Positions 16,551 to 25,161 of a stretch of DNA of 64,000 nucleotides are shown one piece after another. Numbering within the stretch: the first letter of the stretch is position 1; each line of letters starts with the position of its first letter. The translations under genes were made by a program, and so were the position numbers. A model generated the notes under the pieces. It was not told the DNA's origin, did not search any database, and worked only from the letters and a program-made list of their open reading frames with translations. The stretch comes from Streptomyces sp. MMG1121. GTDB lineage: Bacteria > Actinomycetota > Actinomycetes > Streptomycetales > Streptomycetaceae. Location: the NCBI RefSeq assembly GCF_001280015.1, contig NZ_LGDV01000119.1, forward strand, positions 1 through 64,000, given 5' to 3'.

Positions 16551-17195
16551 CTACGTGAAGCCGTACCGCCGCGCCGTCTCCTCCTCCTGGGCCAGCCGGT
16601 GCAGCGCCTGCTTCACCGGCTCGTTGAGGATCACTCCCAGGATCGCGAACTCGATCCGCTCCGCCTCCGACGGGTACGCCTCCATGTTGTCCAGGTCTAG
16701 AACGGCTGTCCGGTACATCAACTCGGCGTACGGGGCGAGGAGTTCGGCCCCGAAGGTGTAGCCGATGCGGCGGAACGCGGCCACCGCCACCACCAGCGAG
16801 CGGTACGCGGGGGAGATGGTGATGAGCTGCTTGGCGTTCTCCCAGCCGAGCTGGTCCAGGAGCCTGTCGACCTCCTGGTGCGCGGCCCGGACGTACTCGT
16901 CGTCCTCGTCCGGCTCCGGCACCTGCGGCAGCGCCCACAGTGCCGCGCCCAGGCGGATCGTGCGGGGCAGGGAATCGTCGTCCACGTGACCGAGCACCTC
17001 GCGCACCTTCGCCACCGGTACCCGGCCCACCTGGATCATCGCGCGCACCAGCCGCAGCCGGCGCAGGTGTTCCTCGTCGTACTCCGCGGTCGTCGTGTTG
17101 ACCTGGTGGCCCGGCGGCAACAGCCCTTCGCGCAGGTAGTACTTGATCGTCGCGGTGGACACACCGCTGCGTCTGCTCAGCTCGGCGAGCCGCAT
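16551..17195 (-). CDS. MerR-family transcriptional regulator
   Basis: A 214-residue regulator. The N-terminal winged helix is canonical (MRLAELSRRSGVSTATIKYY, LREGLLPPG, YDEEHLRRLRLVRAMIQVG, followed by the VPVAKVREVLGHVDD helix). Residues about 90-214 are an all-helical effector domain with no Cys cluster, arguing against metal sensing. It is transcribed divergently from a DUF4188 gene, and the intervening 83 bases contain an inverted repeat that fits a MerR operator. The likely role is control of the neighbour and itself; the inducer is unknown. Confidence 0.92.
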   Translation of the reverse strand: MRLAELSRRSGVSTATIKYYLREGLLPPGHQVNTTTAEYDEEHLRRLRLVRAMIQVGRVPVAKVREVLGHVDDDSLPRTIRLGAALWALPQVPEPDEDDEYVRAAHQEVDRLLDQLGWENAKQLITISPAYRSLVVAVAAFRRIGYTFGAELLAPYAELMYRTAVLDLDNMEAYPSEAERIEFAILGVILNEPVKQALHRLAQEEETARRYGFT

Positions 17196-17209
17196 GTCTT
17201 GCGCCCCTT

Positions 17210-17249
17210 CTTGGATAACGGCACTATCTAAGCATCGGTACTTGGATAG
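17210..17249. promoter_or_regulatory. Probable MerR operator with three half-sites
   Basis: CTATCTAAG (17224-17232) and CTTGGATAG (17241-17249) form an inverted repeat with 8 of 9 positions matching across an 8-base spacer. A third half-site, CTTGGATAA, lies at 17210-17218, so two overlapping dyads are possible. The location between two divergent starts suits dual regulation. Confidence 0.7.
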
Positions 17250-17278
17250 CTTTGCTCGCCAACGAGGGGGACGTCGTC

Positions 17279-17788
17279 ATGGTGACCCGTACGACCGCCG
17301 ACGCGAAGGGCGAGGTCGTCGTCCTGTTGATCGGCATGCGCATCAACCGCTTCTGGGCGGTGCACATCTGGCTGCCGGTGATGCTCGCGATGCTCCGCAT
17401 GCTGCGGGATCTGCGGCGGGAACCCGAGCGGGGTCTGCTCGCCCACGTCCTGCTGACGGCCTCGCCGCGGACGTACTACGTCGTGCAGTACTGGGAGTCC
17501 AGGGACAAGCTGTACGGCTACGCGACCGCGTCGGACGCCTTCCACCACAAGGCCTGGGCGCGCCTCAACCGCAAGGAGCGGGACGGGAAGCTGCGGGGGC
17601 GGGTCGGCATCTGGCACGAGTCGTACGTCGTGCCCGAAGGGTCGTACGAGGCGATCTACGGAGACATGCCCGCGTTCGGGCTGGCCGCGGCGCACGGGCA
17701 GATCCCGCTGCAGAAACGGGGCCGGTATGCGAAGGACCGCTTCGCCTACCGGTCGCAGGGGGCGCCGGTGGCCGAGAAGACCGGCTGA
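17279..17788 (+). CDS. DUF4188-family protein
   Basis: A 169-residue member of the DUF4188 family, annotated elsewhere as monooxygenase-like or related to phenylacetaldoxime dehydratase. ATG 17279 is chosen because GAGGGGG lies 9 bases before it; an upstream in-frame start at 17252 has none and would fall next to the operator. Recognisable segments are VVVLLIGMRINRFWAVHIWL, TYYVVQYWESRDKLYGYA, HHKAWARLNR and VGIWHESYVVPEGSYEAIY. The ferredoxin-like (dimeric alpha-beta barrel) fold with His/Trp/Tyr positions suggests haem or small-aldoxime chemistry, but no reaction is proven. It is probably regulated by the divergent MerR protein. Confidence 0.85.
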   Translation: MVTRTTADAKGEVVVLLIGMRINRFWAVHIWLPVMLAMLRMLRDLRREPERGLLAHVLLTASPRTYYVVQYWESRDKLYGYATASDAFHHKAWARLNRKERDGKLRGRVGIWHESYVVPEGSYEAIYGDMPAFGLAAAHGQIPLQKRGRYAKDRFAYRSQGAPVAEKTG

Positions 17789-17806
17789 CCGGGGGGTCGG
17801 GGGAGT

Positions 17807-17846
17807 GGAGGAGGGCCTGCCGCGGCGTTGAGGCAGGCCCTCCTCC
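17807..17846 (+). terminator. Bidirectional terminator between DUF4188 gene and ndgR
   Basis: A perfect 15-bp stem (GGAGGAGGGCCTGCC and its complement) with a 10-base loop lies between convergent genes. Confidence 0.88.
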
Positions 17847-17867
17847 GCATGTCCCGGAGCGGGGTGC

Positions 17868-18584
17868 TCAGCCTGTGCGGCGCAGGGCCTCCGACAGGCG
17901 GCCGGCCGCGTCGATGACGGCCTGGGCGTGCATACGGCCCGGGTGGCGCGTGAGGCGCTCGATGGGGCCGGAGACCGAGACGGCGGCCACCACGCGGTTG
18001 GAGGGGCCGCGCACGGGCGCGGAGACGGAGGCGACGCCCGGCTCCCGCTCGCCGATGGACTGGGCCCAGCCGCGGCGTCGTACGCCCGACAGGGCTGTCG
18101 CCGTGAAGCGGGCGCCCTGCAGCCCCCGGTGCAGGCGCTCCGGCTCTTCCCAGGCCATCAGGATCTGCGCCGAGGAGCCGGCCTTCATCGTGAGCGTGGA
18201 ACCCACCGGGACCGTGTCCCGCAGGCCGGACAGGCGTTCCGCCGCGGCCACACAGATGCGCATGTCGCCCTGGCGCCGATAGAGCTGCGCGCTCTCGCCG
18301 GTGACGTCGCGGAGGTGGGTGAGCACCGGGCCGGCCGTCGCGAGCAGGCGGTCCTCGCCGGCCGCCGCCGCCAGCTCCGCGAGGCGCGGGCCGAGGATGA
18401 AACGGCCCTGCATGTCGCGTGCCACCATGCGGTGATGTTCCAGGGCCACGGCCAGGCGGTGGGCCGTGGGTCGTGCCAGTCCGGTGGCTCCGACCAGACC
18501 CGCGAGGGTGGCCGGACCGGACTCCAGAGCGCTCAGGACGAGGGCCGCCTTGTCCAGAACGCCGACGCCGCTACTGTTGTCCAT
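17868..18584 (-). CDS. ndgR: IclR-family regulator of leucine and amino-acid metabolism
   Basis: A 238-residue IclR-type regulator of the length known for NdgR/AreB. The N-terminal helix-turn-helix is [20 protein letters not shown] and [19 protein letters not shown]; the C-terminal effector domain carries [17 protein letters not shown] and [20 protein letters not shown]. NdgR is known to bind upstream of leuC and other amino-acid genes in Streptomyces and to affect antibiotic production. Here it is divergent from leuCD with 194 bases between. ATG 18584 gives the normal N-terminus [14 protein letters not shown]. The box GAGTAT lies 6 bases before the ATG on the minus strand, so the mRNA may be nearly leaderless. 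Confidence 0.93.
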   Translation of the reverse strand: MDNSSGVGVLDKAALVLSALESGPATLAGLVGATGLARPTAHRLAVALEHHRMVARDMQGRFILGPRLAELAAAAGEDRLLATAGPVLTHLRDVTGESAQLYRRQGDMRICVAAAERLSGLRDTVPVGSTLTMKAGSSAQILMAWEEPERLHRGLQGARFTATALSGVRRRGWAQSIGEREPGVASVSAPVRGPSNRVVAAVSVSGPIERLTRHPGRMHAQAVIDAAGRLSEALRRTG

Positions 18585-18778
18585 GCAACGATACTCACGT
18601 CTCACTCTGTGAAACGCAAGTTCAATTTTCCGTGGAACGCGCCACTCTGGAATCACACAGCGGCCCGCGGACCAACGGGCCCGGTGGCGGACGCCCGGAC
18701 ACACACCTGGGGCGCGGGCGTCTCCTCCTCAAGATCTCTAGTTGGGCCGGTGGACGCTTGCCGGCCGGAGGGAAAGCG
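18585..18778. promoter_or_regulatory. ndgR-leuC divergent control region with IclR-like palindrome
   Basis: The segment contains the perfect palindrome TTCC-GT-GGAA (18628-18637) inside an A+T-rich patch 44 bases from the ndgR start, resembling IclR-family operators. GGAGGGAAAGCG before 18779 is the leuC ribosome site. No transcription-attenuation leader peptide was evident. Confidence 0.55.
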
Positions 18779-20203
18779 ATGGGTAGGACACTCGCGGAGA
18801 AGGTCTGGGACGACCACGTCGTCCGGCGCGCCGAGGGCGAGCCCGACCTCCTCTACATCGATCTGCACCTGCTGCACGAGGTGACCAGCCCGCAGGCCTT
18901 CGACGGGCTGCGCAAGAGCGGCCGGCAGGTGCGCCGGCTCGACCTCACCATCGCGACCGAGGACCACAACACCCCGACCCTCGACATCGACAAGCCCATC
19001 GCCGACCCGGTCTCCCGCGCCCAGCTGGAGACGCTGCGCAAGAACTGCGCCGAGTTTGGGGTGCGCCTGCACCCGCTGGGCGACGTCGAGCAGGGCGTCG
19101 TGCACGTCGTCGGCCCGCAGCTCGGTCTGACGCAGCCCGGTACGACCGTCGTCTGCGGTGACTCGCACACCTCCACGCACGGCGCCTTCGGGGCGCTCGC
19201 GTTCGGCATCGGCACCTCGCAGGTCGAGCATGTGCTGGCCACCCAGACGCTGCCGCTGGTCCGCCCGAAGACCATGGCCATCACCGTCGAGGGCGAGCTG
19301 CCCGACGGCGTCACCGCCAAGGACCTGATCCTGGCGATCATCGCCAGGATCGGTACGGGCGGCGGCCAGGGCTACGTCCTGGAGTACCGCGGCTCCGCCA
19401 TCGAGAAGCTCTCGATGGAGGCCCGCATGACCATCTGCAACATGTCGATCGAGGCCGGCGCCCGCGCGGGCATGATCGCCCCCGACGAGACCACCTTCGC
19501 GTATCTGAAGGGCCGCCCGCACGCTCCCGAGGGCGCCGACTGGGACGCCGCGGTGGAGTACTGGAAGACCCTGCGCACCGACGACGACGCGGTCTTCGAC
19601 GCCGAGGTCGTCATCGATGCCGCCGCGCTGTCGCCGTTCGTCACCTGGGGCACCAACCCCGGCCAGGGCGCGCCGCTTTCGGCGGCCGTCCCCGACCCGG
19701 CTTCGTACGAAGACGCATCGGAGCGCTTCGCCGCCGAAAAGGCCCTGGAGTACATGGGGTTGGAGGCCGGTCAGCCGCTGCGCTCCATCAAGGTGGACAC
19801 GGTCTTCGTAGGCTCCTGCACCAACGGCCGCATCGAGGACCTGCGCGCCGCGGCGGACATCCTGCGCAGCCGCAAAGTCGCCGACGGCGTACGGATGCTG
19901 GTCGTCCCGGGCTCCGCGCGGGTGGGTCTGCAGGCCGTCTCCGAGGGCCTGGACGTGGTCTTCAAGGAGGCCGGCGCCGAATGGCGGCACGCGGGCTGCT
20001 CGATGTGCCTCGGCATGAACCCCGACCAGCTGGCCCCGGGCGAGCGCTCCGCGTCCACCTCCAACCGCAACTTCGAGGGCCGGCAGGGCAAGGGCGGTCG
20101 TACCCACCTGGTGTCGCCGCAGGTCGCGGCCGCGACCGCCGTCCTGGGCCACCTGGCCTCCCCGGCCGACCTGACCGACGTCCCCGCGCCCGCTGGAGTC
20201 TGA
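18779..20203 (+). CDS. leuC: 3-isopropylmalate dehydratase large subunit
   Basis: A 474-residue aconitase-superfamily protein that isomerises 2- to 3-isopropylmalate with LeuD in leucine biosynthesis. The 4Fe-4S ligands are visible as Cys in [10 protein letters not shown] and in the pair [13 protein letters not shown]. Substrate and active-site segments include [18 protein letters not shown] and the [15 protein letters not shown] loop. ATG 18779 lies 7 bases after GGAGG, giving the usual N-terminus [15 protein letters not shown]. It is followed after 5 bases by leuD. Confidence 0.97.
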   Translation: MGRTLAEKVWDDHVVRRAEGEPDLLYIDLHLLHEVTSPQAFDGLRKSGRQVRRLDLTIATEDHNTPTLDIDKPIADPVSRAQLETLRKNCAEFGVRLHPLGDVEQGVVHVVGPQLGLTQPGTTVVCGDSHTSTHGAFGALAFGIGTSQVEHVLATQTLPLVRPKTMAITVEGELPDGVTAKDLILAIIARIGTGGGQGYVLEYRGSAIEKLSMEARMTICNMSIEAGARAGMIAPDETTFAYLKGRPHAPEGADWDAAVEYWKTLRTDDDAVFDAEVVIDAAALSPFVTWGTNPGQGAPLSAAVPDPASYEDASERFAAEKALEYMGLEAGQPLRSIKVDTVFVGSCTNGRIEDLRAAADILRSRKVADGVRMLVVPGSARVGLQAVSEGLDVVFKEAGAEWRHAGCSMCLGMNPDQLAPGERSASTSNRNFEGRQGKGGRTHLVSPQVAAATAVLGHLASPADLTDVPAPAGV

Positions 20204-20208
20204 GAACC

Positions 20209-20802
20209 ATGGAAGCCTTCACCACCCACACCGGCCGGGCCGTCCCGCTGCGCCGCAGCAACGTCGACACCGACCAGATCATCCCTGCTCACTGGCTCAA
20301 GAAGGTGACCCGGGACGGTTTCGAGGACGGTCTGTTCGAGGCCTGGCGCAAGGACGAGAACTTCATCCTCAACCGCCCCGAGCGACAGGGTGCAACCGTC
20401 CTGGTCGCCGGTCCCGACTTCGGCACCGGATCCTCCCGTGAGCACGCCGTCTGGGCGCTGCAGAACTACGGCTTCAAGACCGTGATCTCCTCCCGCTTCG
20501 CGGACATCTTCCGGGGCAACTCGCTGAAGAACGGGCTGCTCACGGTGGTTCTGGAGCAGAAGATCGTGGACGCGCTGTGGGAGCTGACCGAAGCGGACCC
20601 GCAGACCGAGATCACCGTCGACCTGGAGAACCGTGAGGTGCGCGCCGCGGGCGTCACCGCCTCCTTCGAGCTGGACGAGAACTCCCGCTGGCGGCTGCTG
20701 AACGGCCTGGACGACATCTCCATCACGCTCCAGAACGACGCCGACATCGCCGCCTACGAGACCAAGCGGCCGTCCTACAAGCCACGGACGCTCCAGGTCT
20801 GA
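20209..20802 (+). CDS. leuD: 3-isopropylmalate dehydratase small subunit
   Basis: A 197-residue aconitase swivel-domain protein, partner of LeuC. Conserved parts are [37 protein letters not shown] and [18 protein letters not shown]. The gap to leuC is 5 bases, with GGAGTCTGAGAACC serving as ribosome site inside the leuC tail, so the pair is one operon ending at the hairpin 20825-20857. Confidence 0.97.
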   Translation: MEAFTTHTGRAVPLRRSNVDTDQIIPAHWLKKVTRDGFEDGLFEAWRKDENFILNRPERQGATVLVAGPDFGTGSSREHAVWALQNYGFKTVISSRFADIFRGNSLKNGLLTVVLEQKIVDALWELTEADPQTEITVDLENREVRAAGVTASFELDENSRWRLLNGLDDISITLQNDADIAAYETKRPSYKPRTLQV

Positions 20803-20824
20803 TTTCGGCCACCGCCCCTGCCTT

Positions 20825-20857
20825 CTGTACCCCCGATCGCCACGATTGGGGGTACAG
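20825..20857 (+). terminator. Terminator of leuCD
   Basis: CTGTACCCCC (20825-20834) pairs perfectly with GGGGGTACAG (20848-20857) around a 13-base loop, 22 bases after the leuD stop. Confidence 0.85.
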
Positions 20858-21042
20858 CCATGTCTGCACCCGAACGGAGCTGCGACTCTCTTACGCGGCG
20901 CTCAACTTCCCACGCTATGAAGGGCGTTGCGCGGGTGGATGAGTGCAGTGATCGCCCCCTTCGCAAGTGCCTGGAAGGCCATTTGAGGCGGCAGTTACAC
21001 CCTGCGCAGGCGACAACTCGCCCCAGATGGCACAATCTGTGC

Positions 21043-21273
21043 ATGGAACACGACGGCCAACTCCAGCTCTATACGGCGGTCGCGAACCAGCTGAAGGAAG
21101 CGCATGCAAGGGTGCGCGCACTGCAAGTCCCGGAGGGCGTACGGATGGCGCTGACCCGGAAGCTGCTGGTCATTACGGCCGCGGCCAAGCACGATCTCGC
21201 CTCTGCGGCAAGGCGGCTCGAGCGGTTCAACGCGGACCTCGACGCGGGACGGATCCCCGAAGAGGACCGCTGA
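21043..21273 (+). CDS. Small conserved helical protein, unknown function
   Basis: A 76-residue, mostly helical, charged protein ([56 protein letters not shown]). Codons are strongly G/C-ending only from the ATG at 21043; the open frame upstream to 20860 lacks this. CACAAT ends six bases before the ATG, so it may be leaderless. It lies between leuCD and hupS. No function is recognised. Confidence 0.8.
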   Translation: MEHDGQLQLYTAVANQLKEAHARVRALQVPEGVRMALTRKLLVITAAAKHDLASAARRLERFNADLDAGRIPEEDR

Positions 21274-21409
21274 ACAGCCAGAGATCGCCGAGTCCGTTGC
21301 GGCACAAGGGTGATAAGCCCGTTTCGTGTTTGATTTGCGGTATATATCTGCCTAACGTGCGAAAAAGCTTGAACACTTTCGTTCTGGCGATGTCTCCGAA
21401 GGGGAAGAC

Positions 21410-22054
21410 GTGAACAAGGCGCAGCTCGTAGAAACGATTGCCGACAAGATGGGCGGCCGTCAGCAGGCCGCCGATGCTGTCGACGCGGTCCTGGACGCCA
21501 TCGTCCGCGCGGTCGTCGCGGGCGACCGGGTCTCGGTCACCGGCTTCGGGTCCTTCGAGAAGGTGGACCGCCCCGCCCGTTACGCCCGTAACCCCCAGAC
21601 GGGCGAGCGGGTTCGGGTCAAGAAGACCTCTGTGCCGCGCTTCCGCGCCGGTCAGGGCTTCAAGGACCTGGTGAGCGGCTCGAAGAAGCTCCCGCGGGGC
21701 GGCGAGGTCGCCGTCAAGAAGGCGCCCAAGGGCAGCCTCACCGGCGGTGGCGCCGCCGCGACCGTCAAGAAGGCCGCGGCGAAGAAGACCACCAAGGCGG
21801 CCGCGAAGAAGACCACGGCCAAGAAGGCGACGCCGGCGAAGAAGGTAACGGCGAAGAAGGTCACCGCGAAGAAGGTCACCGCGAAGAAGACGACCGCCAA
21901 GAAGACCACGGCGGCCGCCAAGAAGACCGCCACGGCCAAGAAGACCGTCGCCAAGAAGGCCCCGGCCAAGAAGGTCACCGCGAAGAAGGCGCCGGCCAAG
22001 AAGTCGACGGCCCGCAAGACCACCGCGAAGAAGGCCACCGCGCGCAAGGCGTAG
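21410..22054 (+). CDS. hupS: HU-family nucleoid protein with histone-H1-like tail
   Basis: A 214-residue two-part DNA-binding protein. Residues 1-94 are a complete HU domain ([54 protein letters not shown]). Residues about 100-214 are a Lys/Ala/Thr tail made of short AKK-type repeats ([20 protein letters not shown]), like eukaryotic histone H1. This is the HupS type, known in Streptomyces to compact spore nucleoids. GTG 21410 follows GAAGGGGAAGAC. The upstream 130 bases are unusually A+T-rich (GCGGTATATATCTGCC, 21337-21352) and should hold its promoter. Confidence 0.95.
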   Translation: MNKAQLVETIADKMGGRQQAADAVDAVLDAIVRAVVAGDRVSVTGFGSFEKVDRPARYARNPQTGERVRVKKTSVPRFRAGQGFKDLVSGSKKLPRGGEVAVKKAPKGSLTGGGAAATVKKAAAKKTTKAAAKKTTAKKATPAKKVTAKKVTAKKVTAKKTTAKKTTAAAKKTATAKKTVAKKAPAKKVTAKKAPAKKSTARKTTAKKATARKA

Positions 22055-22096
22055 CCAGGCCGGTCGCAGGGCAACCAGGGCAGGCACTGACGCGCC

Positions 22097-22125
22097 GGGC
22101 CGGACTCCCTCGGGGAGCCCGGCCC
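22097..22125 (+). terminator. Terminator after hupS
   Basis: GGGCCGG-A-CTCCC pairs with GGGAG-C-CCGGCCC, with a single A/C mismatch and a 3-base loop, 43 bases after the hupS stop. Confidence 0.8.
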
Positions 22126-22144
22126 GCGGCCTGTGTAAGGGCAG

Positions 22145-22348
22145 TTACAGGGTCTGAAGGGTTACGAGCGTGATCCGCAGGGCGTCGCCCTCGCCCTCGG
22201 TCTCGATCCGTACGCGCTGCCCGGGGCGCAGCAGCAGCAGGCCTCCGGCGTCGAACGCCGCGGTGTCGTACGGCACGGGGGTGCCGTCGTCGAGCAGCAC
22301 GTGACCGCTGCGGGTCGTCGGGTCGTAGGTGTATGCCGTGGCCTGCAT
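22145..22348 (-). CDS. Small beta-rich conserved protein
   Basis: A 67-residue protein (MQATAYTYDPTTRSGHVLLD, DGTPVPYDTAAFDAGGLLLL, RPGQRVRIETEGEGDALRIT) with the alternating pattern of a small OB or cold-shock-like beta barrel; the aromatic RNA-binding motifs of true cold-shock proteins are absent. It is convergent with hupS. TAGGCT lies 7 bases before the ATG on the minus strand and no Shine-Dalgarno is seen, suggesting a leaderless mRNA. Function unknown. Confidence 0.8.
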   Translation of the reverse strand: MQATAYTYDPTTRSGHVLLDDGTPVPYDTAAFDAGGLLLLRPGQRVRIETEGEGDALRITLVTLQTL

Positions 22349-22409
22349 GACGGCCAGCCTAATGCTCGCCGTACGGGTTTTGCCGCGGGGCGCCGGCCGG
22401 TCCGCGGTC

Positions 22410-22456
22410 TGCGGATCATCGTGGCCCGTCGCGCGGTTCCGCGCCCCCAGGGGGCG
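22410..22456 (-). repeat. Dispersed small Streptomyces repeat, copy 1
   Basis: The plus strand reads TCGTGGCCCGTCGCGCGGTT followed by CCGCGCCCCCAGGGGGCG. Its reverse complement matches the units in smc (49721-49871) and after recG (38940-39007). It sits between the small gene at 22348 and the cofC stop. Confidence 0.75.
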
Positions 22457-22478
22457 GCGGTGGGCGACCCGGCGCCCG

Positions 22479-23117
22479 TCAGGAATCCGGAATCAGCAGA
22501 CCCGCCGACACCGTTGCCGTGTACGGGCCCACCCCCAGGGCCAGGGCCGCTCGCAGGTCGTCTCCGGTGTCGACGTCCTGGCGTACGGAATCCACCTCGA
22601 GCAGCGAGAGTTCCTTCGCGCCCGAGGCCCGGTGGCGGGAACGGGAATCGATGCCGAACGCCGGCTGCAATTCCGCGTCGGGCCCCGCTGTCAGCAATGT
22701 GGTGCCCAGTCCCGCCGCATCCGCCAGAAACGCGCGCGGAAACTCGGTCGCCGCGTCCAGTACCAAGGCCAGTTCCGGCGGTCGCAGGGCCGGCAGATCG
22801 GCGTTCAGGGCCGCGACGGGGGCTCCGGGGCGAATTCCGCGTACGACGGCCGCGCCGTGCGCCAGGGCGGCGTTCAGGCCGTCCGCCGGGGTGTCCGGGA
22901 CGATCCGTGCGCCGAGCGCGGCCAGCTCGCGCCCGGCCAGCTCGTCGTCCGTGACGACCGCCACATCCGCCACCGCCGCACACGCCAGCGCCGCAGCCAC
23001 CGTGTCCTGCGCGAACGCCAGCGCCAGCCCCGGGCGCACCCCGTCCGAGGCCGTGTCCGAGAGCCTGCTCTTGGCCCGTGCCAGGGGCTTCAGGGGGATG
23101 ACCAAGGTCCACTGCAC
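22479..23117 (-). CDS. cofC: 2-phospholactate/phosphoenolpyruvate guanylyltransferase (F420 biosynthesis)
   Basis: A 212-residue nucleotidyltransferase of the CofC/FbiD family, which activates phosphoenolpyruvate or 2-phospholactate with GTP in coenzyme F420 synthesis. It has the N-terminal nucleotide loop VIPLKPLARAKSRL, VADVAVVTDDE, DGLNAALAHGA and the metal-site segment PVAALNADLPALRPPEL. The GTG at 23117 follows AGAGGGACGG. It is divergent from plsC with 154 bases between. Streptomyces make F420, and an F420-dependent-type LLM oxidoreductase lies at 53965-54936. Substrate choice cannot be told from sequence. Confidence 0.88.
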   Translation of the reverse strand: MQWTLVIPLKPLARAKSRLSDTASDGVRPGLALAFAQDTVAAALACAAVADVAVVTDDELAGRELAALGARIVPDTPADGLNAALAHGAAVVRGIRPGAPVAALNADLPALRPPELALVLDAATEFPRAFLADAAGLGTTLLTAGPDAELQPAFGIDSRSRHRASGAKELSLLEVDSVRQDVDTGDDLRAALALGVGPYTATVSAGLLIPDS

Positions 23118-23271
23118 CGGCGTACCGTCCCTCTCTTGTCGCGCTCATTGTCACCCTGCGCATCCGGGGACACGGAGGGCGGGGCGTACGGTGTTCTCGA
23201 CAGACCGGCGGCCCGGGGCGACACTTGTGCGGCCCCCGGGCCCGGAGCAAGTCCTAGAGGAAGGTGTCCGC

Positions 23272-24063
23272 GTGTCCCGCCGCAGAATCGGGTTCTGGTA
23301 CCGCTTCGCAGCGGTCCTCTGCAAACCGCCACTGGTGGTTCTGATCAAGCGGGACTGGCGTGGAATGGAGAACATTCCGGCCGACGGTGGATTTATCACC
23401 GCGGTGAACCACAATTCCCACGTGGACCCCTTCGCGTACGCGCACTATCAGTACAACACCGGACGGGTTCCGCGATTCCTGGCGAAGAGCGGGCTTTTCA
23501 GGAAGGGATTCGTCGGCGCCGCCATGCGCGGTACGGGGCAGATCCCCGTCTACCGCGAGTCCACCGACGCCCTCAGCGCCTTCCGGGCCGCGATCGACGC
23601 CGTGGAGCGCGGCGAGTGCGTCGCCTTCTACCCCGAGGGCACCCTGACCCGCGACCCGAACGGCTGGCCCATGACCGGCAAGACGGGCGCCGCCCGCGTG
23701 GCGCTGCAGACCAAGTGCCCGGTCATCCCGGTCGCCCAGTGGGGCGCCAACGAACTGCTGCCGCCGTACGCCAAGAAGCCGAACCTCTTCCCGCGCAAGA
23801 CGCATCGCGTGCTCGCGGGCCCGGCCGTGGACCTGTCGCGGTTCTACGACCAGGAGATGACCCCGGACGTGCTGAAGGAGGCCACCGAGGTCATCATGGC
23901 GGCCGTCACCCGCCAGCTCGAGGAGATCCGCGGCGAGAAGGCGCCCGAGACGCCCTACGACCCGCGCCGCGAGCGCATCGAACAGCGGCGCCGCACCCAG
24001 GCGCAGGGGCAGAGCAAGGAACCGCTGGCGCAGCGCAAGGAACCGGAGGAGCAGGGCAAGTGA
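23272..24063 (+). CDS. plsC: 1-acyl-sn-glycerol-3-phosphate acyltransferase
   Basis: A 263-residue acyltransferase of the PlsC family, forming phosphatidic acid at the membrane. The catalytic NHxxxxD motif is VNHNSHVDPFAYAHY; the second motif is FYPEGTLTRDPNGWPMTGKT and the third VPVAQWGANELLP-like (PVIPVAQWGANELL). The C-terminal 40 residues are charged and Gln-rich. GTG 23272 follows GAGGAAGG. The stop overlaps the gpsA start, a sensible pairing since GpsA makes the glycerol-3-phosphate backbone used for phospholipids. Confidence 0.92.
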   Translation: MSRRRIGFWYRFAAVLCKPPLVVLIKRDWRGMENIPADGGFITAVNHNSHVDPFAYAHYQYNTGRVPRFLAKSGLFRKGFVGAAMRGTGQIPVYRESTDALSAFRAAIDAVERGECVAFYPEGTLTRDPNGWPMTGKTGAARVALQTKCPVIPVAQWGANELLPPYAKKPNLFPRKTHRVLAGPAVDLSRFYDQEMTPDVLKEATEVIMAAVTRQLEEIRGEKAPETPYDPRRERIEQRRRTQAQGQSKEPLAQRKEPEEQGK

Positions 24064-25070
24064 GCAAACCTGTGCGGGTGGCGGTCATGGGCACCGGCTC
24101 CTGGGGCACCGCCTTCGGCATGGTCCTCGCCGACGCCGGCTGCGAGGTGACCCTGTGGGCCCGCCGCCCCCAGCTGGCCGAGGCGGTCAACTCCACCCGG
24201 ACCAACCCCGACTATCTGCCCGGCGTGGAACTCCCGGAGAACCTGCGCGCCACCGCGGAGGCGGCCGAGGCGCTGCGGGACGCGGACTTCACCGTCCTCG
24301 CCATCCCCTCCCAGACCCTGCGCGAGAACCTCGCCGAGTGGACCCCGCTGCTCGCCGCGAACACCGTCCTCGTCTCCCTGATGAAGGGCGTCGAACTCGG
24401 CTCCGCCATGCGGATGAGCGAGGTCATCGAGGACGTCGCCAAGGTCGGCGCCGATCGCATCGCGGTCGTCACCGGGCCCAACCTGGCCCGTGAGATCGCC
24501 GCCCGCATGCCCGCCGCGGCCGTCGTCGCCTGCACCGACGAGGCCGTCGCCCGGCGCCTGCAGGCCGCCTGTCACACGCCGTACTTCCGGCCGTACACGG
24601 AGACCGACGTGGTCGGCTGCGAGCTGGGCGGTGCCGTGAAGAACGTCATCGGGCTCGCCGTCGGCATCGCGGACGGCATGGGGCTCGGCGACAACGCCAA
24701 GGGCTCGCTCATCACCCGCGGCCTCGCCGAGACCGCGCGGCTCGGTGTGGCGCTCGGCGCCGACCCGCTGACCTTCTCCGGACTCGCGGGCCTCGGCGAC
24801 CTGGTGGCCACCTGCTCCTCGCCGCTGTCCCGCAACCACACCTTCGGCACCAACCTCGGCAAGGGCATGACCCTGCAGGAGACCATCGCGGTCACCAGGC
24901 AGACCGCCGAGGGCGTCAAGTCCTGCGAGTCCGTGCAGGATCTGGCCCGCCGGCACGGTGTCGACATGCCCATCGCCGAGACGGTCGTCGCCATCGTGCA
25001 CGAGGGCAAGTCGCCCGTGACCGCCGTCAAGGAACTGATGTCGCGCAGCGCGAAGCCTGAACGACGCTGA
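24060..25070 (+). CDS. gpsA: Glycerol-3-phosphate dehydrogenase [NAD(P)+]
   Basis: A 336-residue enzyme reducing dihydroxyacetone phosphate to sn-glycerol-3-phosphate. The Rossmann motif is VAVMGTGSWGTAFGMVLADA; other signatures are LVSLMKGVELGSAMRMSEV, VTGPNLAREIA, GCELGGAVKNVIGLAVG (catalytic Lys) and SGLAGLGDLVATCSSPLSRN. The GTG at 24060 overlaps the plsC stop in a GTGA arrangement, indicating coupled translation. Confidence 0.97.
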   Translation: MSKPVRVAVMGTGSWGTAFGMVLADAGCEVTLWARRPQLAEAVNSTRTNPDYLPGVELPENLRATAEAAEALRDADFTVLAIPSQTLRENLAEWTPLLAANTVLVSLMKGVELGSAMRMSEVIEDVAKVGADRIAVVTGPNLAREIAARMPAAAVVACTDEAVARRLQAACHTPYFRPYTETDVVGCELGGAVKNVIGLAVGIADGMGLGDNAKGSLITRGLAETARLGVALGADPLTFSGLAGLGDLVATCSSPLSRNHTFGTNLGKGMTLQETIAVTRQTAEGVKSCESVQDLARRHGVDMPIAETVVAIVHEGKSPVTAVKELMSRSAKPERR

Positions 25071-25161
25071 GCGACGTTGAGCGAACCCGCCCGTTTTCGC
25101 GCGTTCCCGGGCGGAGCCGACGCTGTATCCGGGCTCTACCAACGGGTACTCTCGACGCGAT

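Noticed and set aside
18585..18778. Leader-peptide attenuator for leuC
   Set aside because: No Leu-rich short frame or alternative hairpins were found between ndgR and leuC.
21780..22050. Short tandem repeats at the end of hupS as a separate repeat element
   Set aside because: They encode the Lys/Ala tail of HupS and are explained by the protein's repeat structure.
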